Positions 27,830 to 36,753 are shown, counted from the stretch's first letter. The stretch: 38,291 bases of DNA from Actinomycetota bacterium (GCA_005883335.1 VAXM01000073.1:1-38291); one strand, 5' to 3'. Translations and numbers: made by a program. Notes: generated from the sequence alone by a model not told the origin.

Positions 27830-28570
27830 CTAGGGAGACGAGACGTTCGTGAACGGCTCGTGGTCGCCGACGTGGTTCGCCGGCACCGCCTCGACCTGGG
27901 CGAGCGAGTAGCGCTGCGGCGCGCGGATGCGCACCGAGATCCGGTCACCCACGACCAGCTGGCTCGGCGAGATGACGTGCGGGACGCCTCCCTGCCAGAG
28001 CACGAAGATCGTATGCGCGTCGTACGTGAAGGCCTGGTCGAGCCCCTGCCCGAGCAGCGCCTTCAGCGCGCGGTGGTTTCCGTCGGTCATGCTGAGCATG
28101 AAGTGGCCTGAGGCCGCAGGGGCCTCGAGTGTCCCGATGAAGAGCCACAGCGGCCGTCGTGGGTTGTGCCCGAAGGGCCCGCGGTCGGCAACGCGCCAAG
28201 ACGGGGTCGCCTCGATCTGCGCAAGTGAGTCGCTGCGGGGCGCACGGACGTTGATGGTGACGCGGTCGTCGGCAACCAGGTTCGACTCCTCGACGACCTG
28301 CGGCACGCCGTGCGTCCACCGGATGTACTGCGTGTTCGAATCAACCGCGAACTGCTGCGTGTGACCCTGGCCGAGCAGCTTCCGCAGCGCCGGTTTGTTC
28401 CCGCCCTTCACGTCCACGAAGAGCGACGAGGAGCTGCCGGCGTCGGCGAGCAGACGGCCGTTGAAACTGAAATTGATGGTGCCGCTGCCCCTTGCGGCCA
28501 GCGTGCTCGATGCTCCGACCGTGAGCACGGCCACCGCGACGAGGCCGAGGTACACGAGGTGCTTTCTCAT
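27830..28570 (-). CDS. secreted hypothetical protein with two internal repeats
   Basis: Signal peptide MRKHLVYLGLVAVAVLTVGASSTLAA. Repeats share LLGQG...F..D..T.....GVP.V......LV..DR....RAP...SLAQ.EA.P...V.D..P. Confidence 0.75.
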   Translation of the reverse strand: MRKHLVYLGLVAVAVLTVGASSTLAARGSGTINFSFNGRLLADAGSSSSLFVDVKGGNKPALRKLLGQGHTQQFAVDSNTQYIRWTHGVPQVVEESNLVADDRVTINVRAPRSDSLAQIEATPSWRVADRGPFGHNPRRPLWLFIGTLEAPAASGHFMLSMTDGNHRALKALLGQGLDQAFTYDAHTIFVLWQGGVPHVISPSQLVVGDRISVRIRAPQRYSLAQVEAVPANHVGDHEPFTNVSSP

Positions 28571-28685
28571 CTCTCCGACTCCTTGTCCGGGATCGCACGA
28601 ATCCTCGGCCGTGCTTGTCAAGCCGCGATGAGGCACCCGTTAGGCGCCTGTAAGCGTCCCGTAAGACTTGTGGGAGGATGGGAAT

Positions 28686-29582
28686 ATGGCCGAGGGCCGG
28701 ATCCCGTTCTCGATCGGCCAGACGTGGTATCGCTCGATTGAGCCGGAGCAGGACGAGGGTCGGGTGCCGCTGCTCTGCCTGCACGGCGGTCCGGGAGCGA
28801 ATTGGCTGCACATGAAGCCGTACGAGGCGCTCGCCGAGGAGCGGCAGGTCGTGTTCTACGACCAACTCGGAGCCGGCAACTCGGCCGTCATCGAGCCGCA
28901 CGATCCGTCGATGTGGACGCCCGAGCTCTACGTGGACGAGGTCGACGCGGTGCGCGACGCGCTCGGCCTCGACCGGGTTCACATCCTCGGCCACTCGTGG
29001 GGCGGAATGCTCGGCATGCAATACGCGGCCGGGCGGCCCGAGGGGCTCGTCTCGCTGATCGTCGAGTCCTCGCCCCCGAGCGTTCCGGCCTGGATGCCGG
29101 AGATCGCGCGGCTGCGCTCGGAGCTTCCGCCCGAGGTCGAGGCGACGCTCCGCGAGCACGAGGAGGCGGGAACGACCGACAGCCCGGAGTACGAGGAGAC
29201 CGTGATGGTCTTCTACAGGCGCCACCTTTGCCGGGTCGACCCGTGGCCCGACTGGCTGGTCGAGTGCTTCCAGCTGCTGGACGCGAACCCCGAGGTCTAC
29301 CACTCGATGAACGGGCCTAGCGAGTTCCACGTGATCGGGACGATCAAGGACTGGGACATCACCGGCCGCCTCGGTCAGATCGACGTGCCGACGCTCGTCT
29401 TCTCGGGCCGCTACGACGAGGTCACGCCCGCGACGACCGAAGCGGCGCATCGCGCCATCCCGGGCTCCGAATACGTAGTGATGGAGGAGAGCTCGCACAT
29501 GGCCCAGGCCGAGCAGCCGGAAGAGACGCTGGCGCTCGTGCGCGGCTTCCTCAGTCGGGTGGAGGGCGCCGCAGGCGCTTGA
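28686..29582 (+). CDS. proline iminopeptidase-like alpha/beta hydrolase
   Basis: PLLCLHGGPGANWLHMKPYEALAEERQVVFYDQLGAGNS...ILGHSWGGMLGMQYA...SSHMAQAEQPEE. Confidence 0.9.
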   Translation: MAEGRIPFSIGQTWYRSIEPEQDEGRVPLLCLHGGPGANWLHMKPYEALAEERQVVFYDQLGAGNSAVIEPHDPSMWTPELYVDEVDAVRDALGLDRVHILGHSWGGMLGMQYAAGRPEGLVSLIVESSPPSVPAWMPEIARLRSELPPEVEATLREHEEAGTTDSPEYEETVMVFYRRHLCRVDPWPDWLVECFQLLDANPEVYHSMNGPSEFHVIGTIKDWDITGRLGQIDVPTLVFSGRYDEVTPATTEAAHRAIPGSEYVVMEESSHMAQAEQPEETLALVRGFLSRVEGAAGA

Positions 29583-29961
29583 CGTCGCTGCGGCGGCGCT
29601 TCTGCTCGAGCCGTCGCTCGACCGCCGCTTTCGTCGGCCTCGTCGGCCGGCGCCGACGCGGGACCCGGAGCGCCTCGCGTAGAGCCTCGACGAGCCGCTC
29701 GGTCGCGAGCTCGCGGTTGCGCCACTGGCTCCGCTCGTCCTGGGCGATCGCGCGAATCACGGGACCGGCGCGCGCGACGACCCGGCGCTTCTGAGTTTGA
29801 GTGAGCGCGACGGAGGCTTCGACGTCGAAGGTTGCCTCCACGCGCGTGTCGCTCTTCTGCGCGTGCTGGCCGCCGGGCCCGCTGGACCGCGAGAAGCGCA
29901 GCTCGATCTCCGAGCGGGGTATGGAGACCGACCGCGTCACCCGAATAGACTCGCCCGCCAT
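29551..29961 (-). CDS. arfB: ArfB-like peptidyl-tRNA hydrolase / release-factor GGQ domain protein
   Basis: PRSEIELRFSRSSGPGGQHAQKSDTRVEATFDV...SQWRNRELATERL; basic C-terminal tail. Confidence 0.9.
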   Translation of the reverse strand: MAGESIRVTRSVSIPRSEIELRFSRSSGPGGQHAQKSDTRVEATFDVEASVALTQTQKRRVVARAGPVIRAIAQDERSQWRNRELATERLVEALREALRVPRRRRPTRPTKAAVERRLEQKRRRSDVKRLRRPPPD

Positions 29962-30733
29962 GAGTGGGATTCTCCTTGACGTCGACGGCGTGCTCCACGT
30001 CTCGGGCCACCCGATCCTCGGCGGCGCGAAGTCAATCGCGCGCTTGCGAGAGGCCGGTCACCGCCTGCGCTTCGTCACCAACAACACGACGCACTCGCGG
30101 CGCGCGCTTGCCGACGAGATCCGCTCGTTCGGGGTCGGGCTCGACGACGAGGAGCTGCAGACGACGCCGATCGCCGCCGCGCACGCGCTGTCCGGGAAGC
30201 GGGTTCTCGCGCTGACGATGCCCGCGATCGTGGACGACCTGGAGGGGATCGAGCTCGTCGGGGAAGGCGCCGACGCAGTGCTGCTCGGCGGCGCCGACGA
30301 GGGCTTCGAGACGAACCGCGTCTTCAGCTACTTCAACCTCGCGCGCGCGTTCGCCGAGCTCCAGGACGGGGCGGAGCTCTACTGCCTGCACAAGAACCGC
30401 TGGTGGCAGACCTCGCGGGGCGCGCTGCTCGACGCGGGCGCGTTCGTGGCCGGGCTCGAGTACGCCTCCGAGACCGAGGCGACGGTGCTCGGGAAGCCGA
30501 GCCCGGCGTACTTCGCGGCGGCTCTGGAAGCGCTCGACTACGACCCGGAGCAGACCTGGATGGTCGGAGACGACGTCGACGCCGACATCGTGGGCGCGGC
30601 GGCATTCGGGCTCCGGACGGTCCTCGTCCGCACGGGCAAATTCCGCGAGGAGGCGCTGGAGGAGGCGACCGTCAAGCCGGACGGGGTGATCGACTCGATC
30701 GCGGCGCTGCCCGACTGGCTCGAGGATCGGTAG
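29960..30733 (+). CDS. HAD-IIA family hydrolase
   Basis: MSGILLDVDGVLHVSGHPILGGAKSIARLREAGHRLRFVTNNTTHSR...LGKPSPAYFAAALEAL...MVGDDVDADIVGAAAFGLRTVLVRTGKF. Confidence 0.92.
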   Translation: MSGILLDVDGVLHVSGHPILGGAKSIARLREAGHRLRFVTNNTTHSRRALADEIRSFGVGLDDEELQTTPIAAAHALSGKRVLALTMPAIVDDLEGIELVGEGADAVLLGGADEGFETNRVFSYFNLARAFAELQDGAELYCLHKNRWWQTSRGALLDAGAFVAGLEYASETEATVLGKPSPAYFAAALEALDYDPEQTWMVGDDVDADIVGAAAFGLRTVLVRTGKFREEALEEATVKPDGVIDSIAALPDWLEDR

Positions 30734-31092
30734 TGCGCATCGGCATCGACCTGATCGAGATCCCGCGGATCGCCCGCGCGCTCGAGCGCTACCCGGGCTT
30801 CCGCGAGCGCTGCTTCACCGAGGCCGAGCGCGAGTACTGCGAGGGCCGCGCCAACCCGCCCCAGCACTACGCGGCCCGCTTCGCCGGCAAAGAGGCCGTC
30901 GGGAAGGCTCTCGGCTCAGGAGTTCGCTTCACGTGGCGGGAGATCGAGATCGCCGGCCGGCCGAAGCCGGGGGTGACGCTCTCGGGCCGGACGCTGGCGT
31001 GGGCGGAGCGCGTGGGGGCGGGGGCGATCGACCTCTCGATGACGCACTCGCGCGAGCTCGCTACTGCCGTGTGCGTCGTCTCGGATGCTTGA
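30733..31092 (+). CDS. acpS: holo-[acyl-carrier-protein] synthase
   Basis: VRIGIDLIEIPRIARALERYPGFRERCFTEAEREYC...HYAARFAGKEAVGKALGSG...LSMTHSRELATA. Confidence 0.95.
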   Translation: MRIGIDLIEIPRIARALERYPGFRERCFTEAEREYCEGRANPPQHYAARFAGKEAVGKALGSGVRFTWREIEIAGRPKPGVTLSGRTLAWAERVGAGAIDLSMTHSRELATAVCVVSDA

Positions 31093-32440
31093 GCCGCTCT
31101 ACACCGCGGACGAGATGCGCGCGGCCGAGGCGGGCCACGACGTCGAGCAACTGATGGCCCGTGCCGGCCGCGCGGTTGCCGAAGAGGCGATGCGCCGATT
31201 CCCGCAGGCGCGGCGGTTCGTCGCGGTCTGCGGCAGCGGTGCGAACGGCGGCGACGGGCGGATCGCCGTGGACGTCCTGCGCTCCGCCGGGCGGGACGCG
31301 GTCGTCGCCGACGACTTGGCGGGGGCCGATGTGATCGTGGACGCGCTTTTCGGGACCGGCTTCCACGGCGAGCCGCGCGAGGACGCGGCGCGGAAGATCG
31401 AGGCGATCAACGCTGCGGGCGCGCCGGTCGTCGCGGTCGACCTGCCGTCCGGGGTCAACGCGTCTACGGGCGAGGTTGCCGGCGCCTGCGTCGATGCGAC
31501 GCTCTCGGTGACGATGCACGGCCGGAAGGTCGGCCTCGAGGTCGCTCCGGGCCGCTTCCACGCCGGCGAGGTCGTCGTCGCCGACATCGGGCTCGAGCGG
31601 CGCGAGACGGAGCTCCGGCTCGTGACCACAGCGATCCTCGAGCAGGTCCCGCGCAAGCGGCCCGACCAGAACAAGTACTCGGCCGGCACGGTGCTGGTCG
31701 TCGGCGGCTCGCGCGGCTTGACCGGGGCACCGTCGCTCGCCGCCGAGGCGGCCTTCCGCGCGGACGCGGGCTACGTGGCGGTCGCCGTGCCCGACTCGAC
31801 GCTGCCGGTCTTCGAGCAGCGGCTGCTCGAGGCGGTGAAGCTCCCGTGCCCGGAGGACGAGGGCAAGATCTCGCCGCGGGCGATCGAGCCGATCGTCGAG
31901 TTCGCGGGGAAGGCAGGCGCCGTCGCGCTCGGCCCGGGGCTCGGGCGCGGGCCGGGGCCGAAGGAGGTCGTTGCCCGGCTGCTGGCCGAGCTCGAGACGC
32001 CGGTGGTCGTGGACGCCGATGCGCTCTTCGAGCTCGAGCCGTTCGAGCGCTCGGCACCGACGGTCCTGACACCGCACGAGGGCGAGCTCGCGCGCCTGCT
32101 CGGCGAGGAGTCGAGCTGGGTCGCGGCGCACCGGGTCGAAGCCGCGAGGCGGGGAGCGGAGAAGTTCGGCTGCGTCTGCCTGCTGAAGGGCGCCGACACG
32201 CTGATCGCAGAGCCCGCCTCGGGCATCTGGGTCTGCGCCCTCGGCACCCCCGCGCTTGCGACCGCCGGCAGCGGCGACGTCCTCACCGGCGTCGTGTCCG
32301 CGTTCCTCGCGAAAGGGCTCGGCGCCGGACTCGCGGCGGCCGCTGCCGCGGCTGCGTGCCAGCTCGCGTCGAGAGAGATCCCGCAGCGCGGTGCCGTGGC
32401 AAGCGACGTCATTCACGCGCTTCCAGCTGCGTTGAACTAG
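31085..32440 (+). CDS. nnr: bifunctional NAD(P)H-hydrate epimerase / ADP-dependent dehydratase
   Basis: YjeF N-terminal (CGSGANGGDGRIAVDVLR...VDLPSGVNASTGEV) fused to the kinase-like domain (LTPHEGELARLLG...LATAGSGDVLTGVVSAFLAKG). Confidence 0.94.
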   Translation: MLEPLYTADEMRAAEAGHDVEQLMARAGRAVAEEAMRRFPQARRFVAVCGSGANGGDGRIAVDVLRSAGRDAVVADDLAGADVIVDALFGTGFHGEPREDAARKIEAINAAGAPVVAVDLPSGVNASTGEVAGACVDATLSVTMHGRKVGLEVAPGRFHAGEVVVADIGLERRETELRLVTTAILEQVPRKRPDQNKYSAGTVLVVGGSRGLTGAPSLAAEAAFRADAGYVAVAVPDSTLPVFEQRLLEAVKLPCPEDEGKISPRAIEPIVEFAGKAGAVALGPGLGRGPGPKEVVARLLAELETPVVVDADALFELEPFERSAPTVLTPHEGELARLLGEESSWVAAHRVEAARRGAEKFGCVCLLKGADTLIAEPASGIWVCALGTPALATAGSGDVLTGVVSAFLAKGLGAGLAAAAAAAACQLASREIPQRGAVASDVIHALPAALN

Positions 32441-32443
32441 GTC

Positions 32444-32489
32444 GGTTCAGTCTGGTCGAACCAGCTGGTTCAGTGCCGCCGAACCAGCT
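32444..32489 (+). promoter_or_regulatory. two tandem 23-bp inverted-repeat units (candidate operator)
   Basis: GGTTCAGT-CTGGT-CGAACCAGCT directly followed by GGTTCAGT-GCCGC-CGAACCAGCT; TAGCGT -10-like box at 32492, 6 nt before the GTG at 32504. Confidence 0.7.
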
Positions 32490-32503
32490 GCTAGCGTCTG
32501 GGC

Positions 32504-33637
32504 GTGGCCGACGTCAACCCATTCGTCTACTCGCGACCGCTTGCACCCGAGGACGTGCTCGACCGCGAGCCGGAGATCAGGCAGCTGCTCTCGCTCGCCG
32601 CCGGCGGCCACTACGTGCGTCTCTACGCGCCGCGGCGGTTCGGCAAGACGAGCCTCCTCGGCAAGGCGTTCGCCGAGGCCGAGCGCGGCGGCGAGCTCGT
32701 TCCGGTGCTGGTCGACCTCTACGGCGTGCTCAGCTACGCGGACGTGACGATCCGGATCGAGCGCGCGTATGCGCAGCTGAAAGGGACGATCCGCAAGACG
32801 ATCGAGGCGATCCTCCGCACGACAGGGCTCGGGCTGTCGCTCGGCGCGCCGGGGATCTCCGTCAAGCTCCAGCTCGAGCCGCGCACCGACCCTCTGCCGG
32901 CCCTGCACGCGCTGCTCGACCTCCCGCAGCGCGTCGCCGAGCGCAGCGGCACCCGCGTCTTCGTCGCCCTGGACGAGTTCCAGGACATCGCCAAGGTGCA
33001 GGACTTCGACAAGCTCCTGCGCAGCCACATCCAGCACCAGGGCGAGTCGGCGTCGTACATCTTCTGCGGCTCGGAACCGGGGATGATGCGCGAGCTGTTC
33101 GACGTCAAGGGCCGGCCGCTCTACGGCCAGGCTGAGCCGTTGCGGCTCGGGCGGCTGCCAGACGGCGAGGTCGCGGCCTACATCGCGGAGCGGTTCGCCC
33201 GCACCAAGCGCAGCGCCGACCTCGTCCTCGACGCGCTGCTGGCGACCGCGCGCGGTCATCCTCAGCGGGCGATGCTGCTCGCCCACCGTCTCTGGGACGA
33301 AGTCGGTCCCGGCAAGGCCGCCGACGAAGACGACTGGCAGAACGCGCTCGCCCGGACACGTAACCAGGTCGCGGCGGAATTCGACGCGCTCTGGCGCGGT
33401 CTGGAGGCGAACGAGCAGCGGGCCCTGCGCGCGATCGCGCTCTTCCCCGAGGCGCCCTACGGCGCGCGGGCGCTGGGCGCGGTCGACCTGAAGAAATCCG
33501 GGGCGCACTACGCGGTGCGCTCTCTGCTCGCGAAGGGCGAGCTCGAGGAGGAGAGCGGCCGCACCGTCTTCGTCGATCCGCTCTTCGAGCTCTGGCTGAA
33601 CGACGTCCAGCGAGGACGGGAAGATGCACCGCTCTGA
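32504..33637 (+). CDS. archaeal-type (STAND/AAA-like) ATPase with putative C-terminal winged helix
   Basis: NPFVYSRPLAPEDVLDREPEIRQLLSLAAGGHYVRLYAPRRFGKTSLLGKAF (Walker A), RVFVALDEFQDIA (Walker B), C-terminal LFELWLNDVQ. Confidence 0.85.
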   Translation: MADVNPFVYSRPLAPEDVLDREPEIRQLLSLAAGGHYVRLYAPRRFGKTSLLGKAFAEAERGGELVPVLVDLYGVLSYADVTIRIERAYAQLKGTIRKTIEAILRTTGLGLSLGAPGISVKLQLEPRTDPLPALHALLDLPQRVAERSGTRVFVALDEFQDIAKVQDFDKLLRSHIQHQGESASYIFCGSEPGMMRELFDVKGRPLYGQAEPLRLGRLPDGEVAAYIAERFARTKRSADLVLDALLATARGHPQRAMLLAHRLWDEVGPGKAADEDDWQNALARTRNQVAAEFDALWRGLEANEQRALRAIALFPEAPYGARALGAVDLKKSGAHYAVRSLLAKGELEEESGRTVFVDPLFELWLNDVQRGREDAPL

Positions 33638-34646
33638 GGTGACGGTCGACCTCGGCGCGGTGCGGCGCAACGCGCGCACGTTGCTGCGCGCGCTCGAGGG
33701 CTCGCAGCTCTGGGCGGTCGTGAAGGCGAACGCCTACGGGCACGGCGCAGTCGACGTCGCGGGTGCGGTCGTGGACGAGGGGGCGGGGGCGCTCTGCGTC
33801 GCGACGGTCACGGAAGGCCTCGAGCTGCGCGCGGAGTTCTCGCTGATCCGGATCCTGGTCATGGGGCCGACCGCGTCGAGCCGCGAGATCGCCGAGGCGC
33901 GGGAGGCGAAGCTCGAGCTCGCGGTCTGGGACGAGGAGATTCCCGAGGGCGTGCGGGTGCACCTGAAGCTCGACACGGGGATGGGCCGCTGGGGCCTCGC
34001 GGAGCTGCAGAAGCCCGGGGCGGAGGTGGTCGGCCTGATGACGCACCTCGCGACCGCCGAGAGCGACCCAGACTACGCGGCGAAGCAGATCGAGCTCTTC
34101 CGCACCGTGACCGAGCAGTACTCCGACCTGATGCGCCACGCGGCGAACAGCGCGGCCGCGTTGCGGCTGCCGTCGTCCCGCTTCGACGCGGCGCGCTGCG
34201 GGATCGCGCTCTACGGGCTCTCGCCCTTTGGTGAGGACCCGGCCGCGGACGGGCTCGAGCCTGCGCTCTCCTGGCGTAGCTATCTCGCGCAGGTCAAGCA
34301 GCTGCAGCCGGGAGAGAGCACGGGCTATGGGCGCCGCTTCGTCGCCGAGGAGCCGACCTGGATCGGGATCGTTCCGGTCGGCTACGCGGACGGTTTCCGC
34401 CGCGACCTGACCGGAACGGAGGTGCGGGTGAGCGGCGAGCCGCGGGGTGTGGTGGGGACGATCTCGATGGACGCGTTCGCGGTCGAGCTGGAGCGTGAGG
34501 AGCCGGTCGGCGCGCCGGTCACGATCCTCGGGCAGGGCGTCCTCGCCGAGGAGCACGCGCGTGTCGCGGGGACGATCAACTACGAGCTCGTCTGCGGCAT
34601 CCGCGCGGACCCGAGGCGGGCGCGGAGGGTCGTCGTCGATGCTTGA
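33624..34646 (+). CDS. alr: alanine racemase
   Basis: VTVDLGAVRRNARTLL...WAVVKANAYGHGA...LKLDTGMGRWG...RCGIALYGLSP...VPVGYADGFRR...GTISMDAFAVEL. Confidence 0.95.
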   Translation: MHRSEVTVDLGAVRRNARTLLRALEGSQLWAVVKANAYGHGAVDVAGAVVDEGAGALCVATVTEGLELRAEFSLIRILVMGPTASSREIAEAREAKLELAVWDEEIPEGVRVHLKLDTGMGRWGLAELQKPGAEVVGLMTHLATAESDPDYAAKQIELFRTVTEQYSDLMRHAANSAAALRLPSSRFDAARCGIALYGLSPFGEDPAADGLEPALSWRSYLAQVKQLQPGESTGYGRRFVAEEPTWIGIVPVGYADGFRRDLTGTEVRVSGEPRGVVGTISMDAFAVELEREEPVGAPVTILGQGVLAEEHARVAGTINYELVCGIRADPRRARRVVVDA

Positions 34647-35670
34647 GACCGCGCGCGACGTGCTTGCGGGCGAGGAGGCGTGGGTCGTCGGGGGAGCGGT
34701 CCGCGACGAGCTGCTGGGGCGGGAACTGCTCGACCTCGACATCGCGGTGCGCGACCCGAAGCGCGCGGCCCGCGCCTACGCGAAGCGCTCTGGAGGCGCA
34801 CCCTTCCCGCTCTCGGAGCGGCACGGCGCGTGGCGGGTTGCGCTGGACGCCGGCCGCACCGTTGACTTCACCCCGCTTCCGGGTTCCGTCGAGGACGACC
34901 TGGCGACGCGTGACTTCACGATCAACGCGATCGCGCGCCCGCTGGCCGGCGGGGAGCCGGTTGATCCGTTCGGCGGGGTCGATGATCTCAAGGAGCGGCG
35001 GCTTCGGGCCGTGCGCGGGTCGGTCTTCGAGGACGACCCCCTCCGGCTGCTGCGGGCGGTGCGCCTCGAAGACGAGCTCGACGTCCGCCTCGACGAAGCG
35101 ACGGAGGCACTCGTCCGCGAGCACGCCGCTCTCGTGACGCGGCCGGCGGGCGAACGGATCCTGGCGGAGCTGCGGCGCCTCTCGCCGGGCGGCTACCGGC
35201 GGCTCGACGAGCTCGGCCTGCTCGAGCCGCTGGGCGGGACGATCACCGACCGGCTCGACCGCGTCGACTCGCCCGAGTTCCGGCTCGTCGCGGCGTTCGG
35301 CGACGGGCTGGGGCGCTTCCCGATCTCGAACGAGCTCGGGCGGTACGCGTCCGCGCTGCTCCAAGCCGAGCGGCCCGAGGCGGACCCGCGCTCGATCCAC
35401 CGCTTCCGGCGCGCGACCGAGCCGTGGGCCCTCGACGCGCTCGCGTTCCTCGGCGCTCCGGAGCTGAGTGACGCGGTCGAGGAGGCGCGCCGCAACCAGC
35501 CGGCCGAGCCGCTCCTGCGCGGCGACGAGCTCGGTCTTCCCGCCGGTCCGGAGATCGGCAGGCTGCTCGCCGAGATCGCGGAGGAGCAGGCGGCGGGTAC
35601 GATCGCCACGAAGGAGGAGGCGCTCGAGTATGCAAGACGCAACGCGCGAGCGGTTCGCGAGGACGGCTGA
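34639..35670 (+). CDS. CCA tRNA nucleotidyltransferase / poly(A) polymerase family protein
   Basis: AWVVGGAVRDELLGRELLDLDIAV...DDLATRDFTINAIARPL...DPFGGVDDLKERRLRAV...FEDDPLRLLRAVRLEDEL. Confidence 0.92.
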   Translation: MLETARDVLAGEEAWVVGGAVRDELLGRELLDLDIAVRDPKRAARAYAKRSGGAPFPLSERHGAWRVALDAGRTVDFTPLPGSVEDDLATRDFTINAIARPLAGGEPVDPFGGVDDLKERRLRAVRGSVFEDDPLRLLRAVRLEDELDVRLDEATEALVREHAALVTRPAGERILAELRRLSPGGYRRLDELGLLEPLGGTITDRLDRVDSPEFRLVAAFGDGLGRFPISNELGRYASALLQAERPEADPRSIHRFRRATEPWALDALAFLGAPELSDAVEEARRNQPAEPLLRGDELGLPAGPEIGRLLAEIAEEQAAGTIATKEEALEYARRNARAVREDG

Positions 35671-36331
35671 GCGGGTCGCCGAGCTGCAGGACGCGCGGGC
35701 GGCCTCGCTCGAGCAGGACGTTCTGCGGTTCGTCGCGCCGTCCGGGGACGAGCGCGCGCTCGACTCCGGCACCGGCTCCGGAGCCCTCGCCTTCGCGCTG
35801 GCGCCGCACGTGCGCGAAGTGGTCGGGGTCGACATCGTCCCGGAGCTGCTCGAGCAGGCGCGCAAGCGGGCCGAGCAGCTTCCGAACGTCACGTTCGTCG
35901 AGGGCGACTCGACGAAGCTTCCCTTCGAGTACGGGTCCTTCGACCTCGCGGGGACGTTGCGGACACTCCACCACATCGCCCGCCCCGAGCTGGCGATGGC
36001 CGAGCTCGTCCGCGTGACGCGGCCCCGAGGGCGCGTGCTGGTGATCGACCAGATCGCGCCGGTTGACCCACTCGCGGCCGCCGAGCTGAACCGCTTCGAG
36101 CGCGCGCGCGACCCGTCGCACTCCCGTGCGCTCGCGGACGTCGACCTGCGCGGGCTCTTCGAGTCAAACGGCCTCGTCCTGATCCGGGCCGAGTACGAGC
36201 GCGAGCCGCGCGAGCTCGACGCCTATCTCGACCTCGCCGGCTGCGAAGGCGAAGCCCGTGAGCGCGCGGAGACCCTCGCCCCGCCCGGCTACACCGCCGA
36301 GCTCGGCTGGTACCTGCTCGAGAAGCGCTAG
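35630..36331 (+). CDS. class I SAM-dependent methyltransferase
   Basis: ALDSGTGSGALAFALAPHVREVVGVDIVPELLEQARKRA...LRTLHHIARPELAMAELVRVTRPRGRVLVID; AAGGAGGAGG SD before ATG 35630. Confidence 0.9.
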   Translation: MQDATRERFARTAERVAELQDARAASLEQDVLRFVAPSGDERALDSGTGSGALAFALAPHVREVVGVDIVPELLEQARKRAEQLPNVTFVEGDSTKLPFEYGSFDLAGTLRTLHHIARPELAMAELVRVTRPRGRVLVIDQIAPVDPLAAAELNRFERARDPSHSRALADVDLRGLFESNGLVLIRAEYEREPRELDAYLDLAGCEGEARERAETLAPPGYTAELGWYLLEKR

Positions 36332-36753
36332 GCCAACCGGCCGAGGACCCAGCCGAAGAGAGCGTGGCGCCAGGTCGCCTGGGCGAAGGCTCGCGCGTTG
36401 GTGAAGAGCGCAGGGATGCCGGGCTCGCCGCGGGCCGGGTGGTGGCGGTCGATGAAGTAGCAGAGCGGATACAGGGTCAGGTGCTCACCGACCGCGGCGG
36501 CCACCGCGAGCTTGCGGTGATCGACCCGCGCCCTGCGCCGGAGCTCGTGGAAGGCCAGCCCGAAGATCGCGCCGTTCACCGCGTGGATCGCGAACCCCGC
36601 GGCGCGCCAACCGGGGCCGCGCGTGACCGTCTTGCCGAGCAGCGCGATGTCCGAGTAGTCACAGCGGAAGAGCCGCTGGTCGAGCGGCTCCTGCAGGCCC
36701 CAGACCGTCGCGGCGATCACGCCCGCAACTGCGGCCTGCGCGCGCTCAGTCAC
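36328..36753 (-). CDS. hypothetical membrane protein
   Basis: 141 aa; AVAGVIAATVWGLQEPLDQRLF, hydrophobic segments. GTG start overlaps the stop of the upstream selenoprotein candidate. Confidence 0.65.
   Translation of the reverse strand: MTERAQAAVAGVIAATVWGLQEPLDQRLFRCDYSDIALLGKTVTRGPGWRAAGFAIHAVNGAIFGLAFHELRRRARVDHRKLAVAAAVGEHLTLYPLCYFIDRHHPARGEPGIPALFTNARAFAQATWRHALFGWVLGRLA

Noticed and set aside
30733-31092. acpS as a sign of a PKS/NRPS cluster
   Set aside because: Sequence is AcpS-type (short, fatty-acid ACP) and lies in a housekeeping run with nnr and alr.
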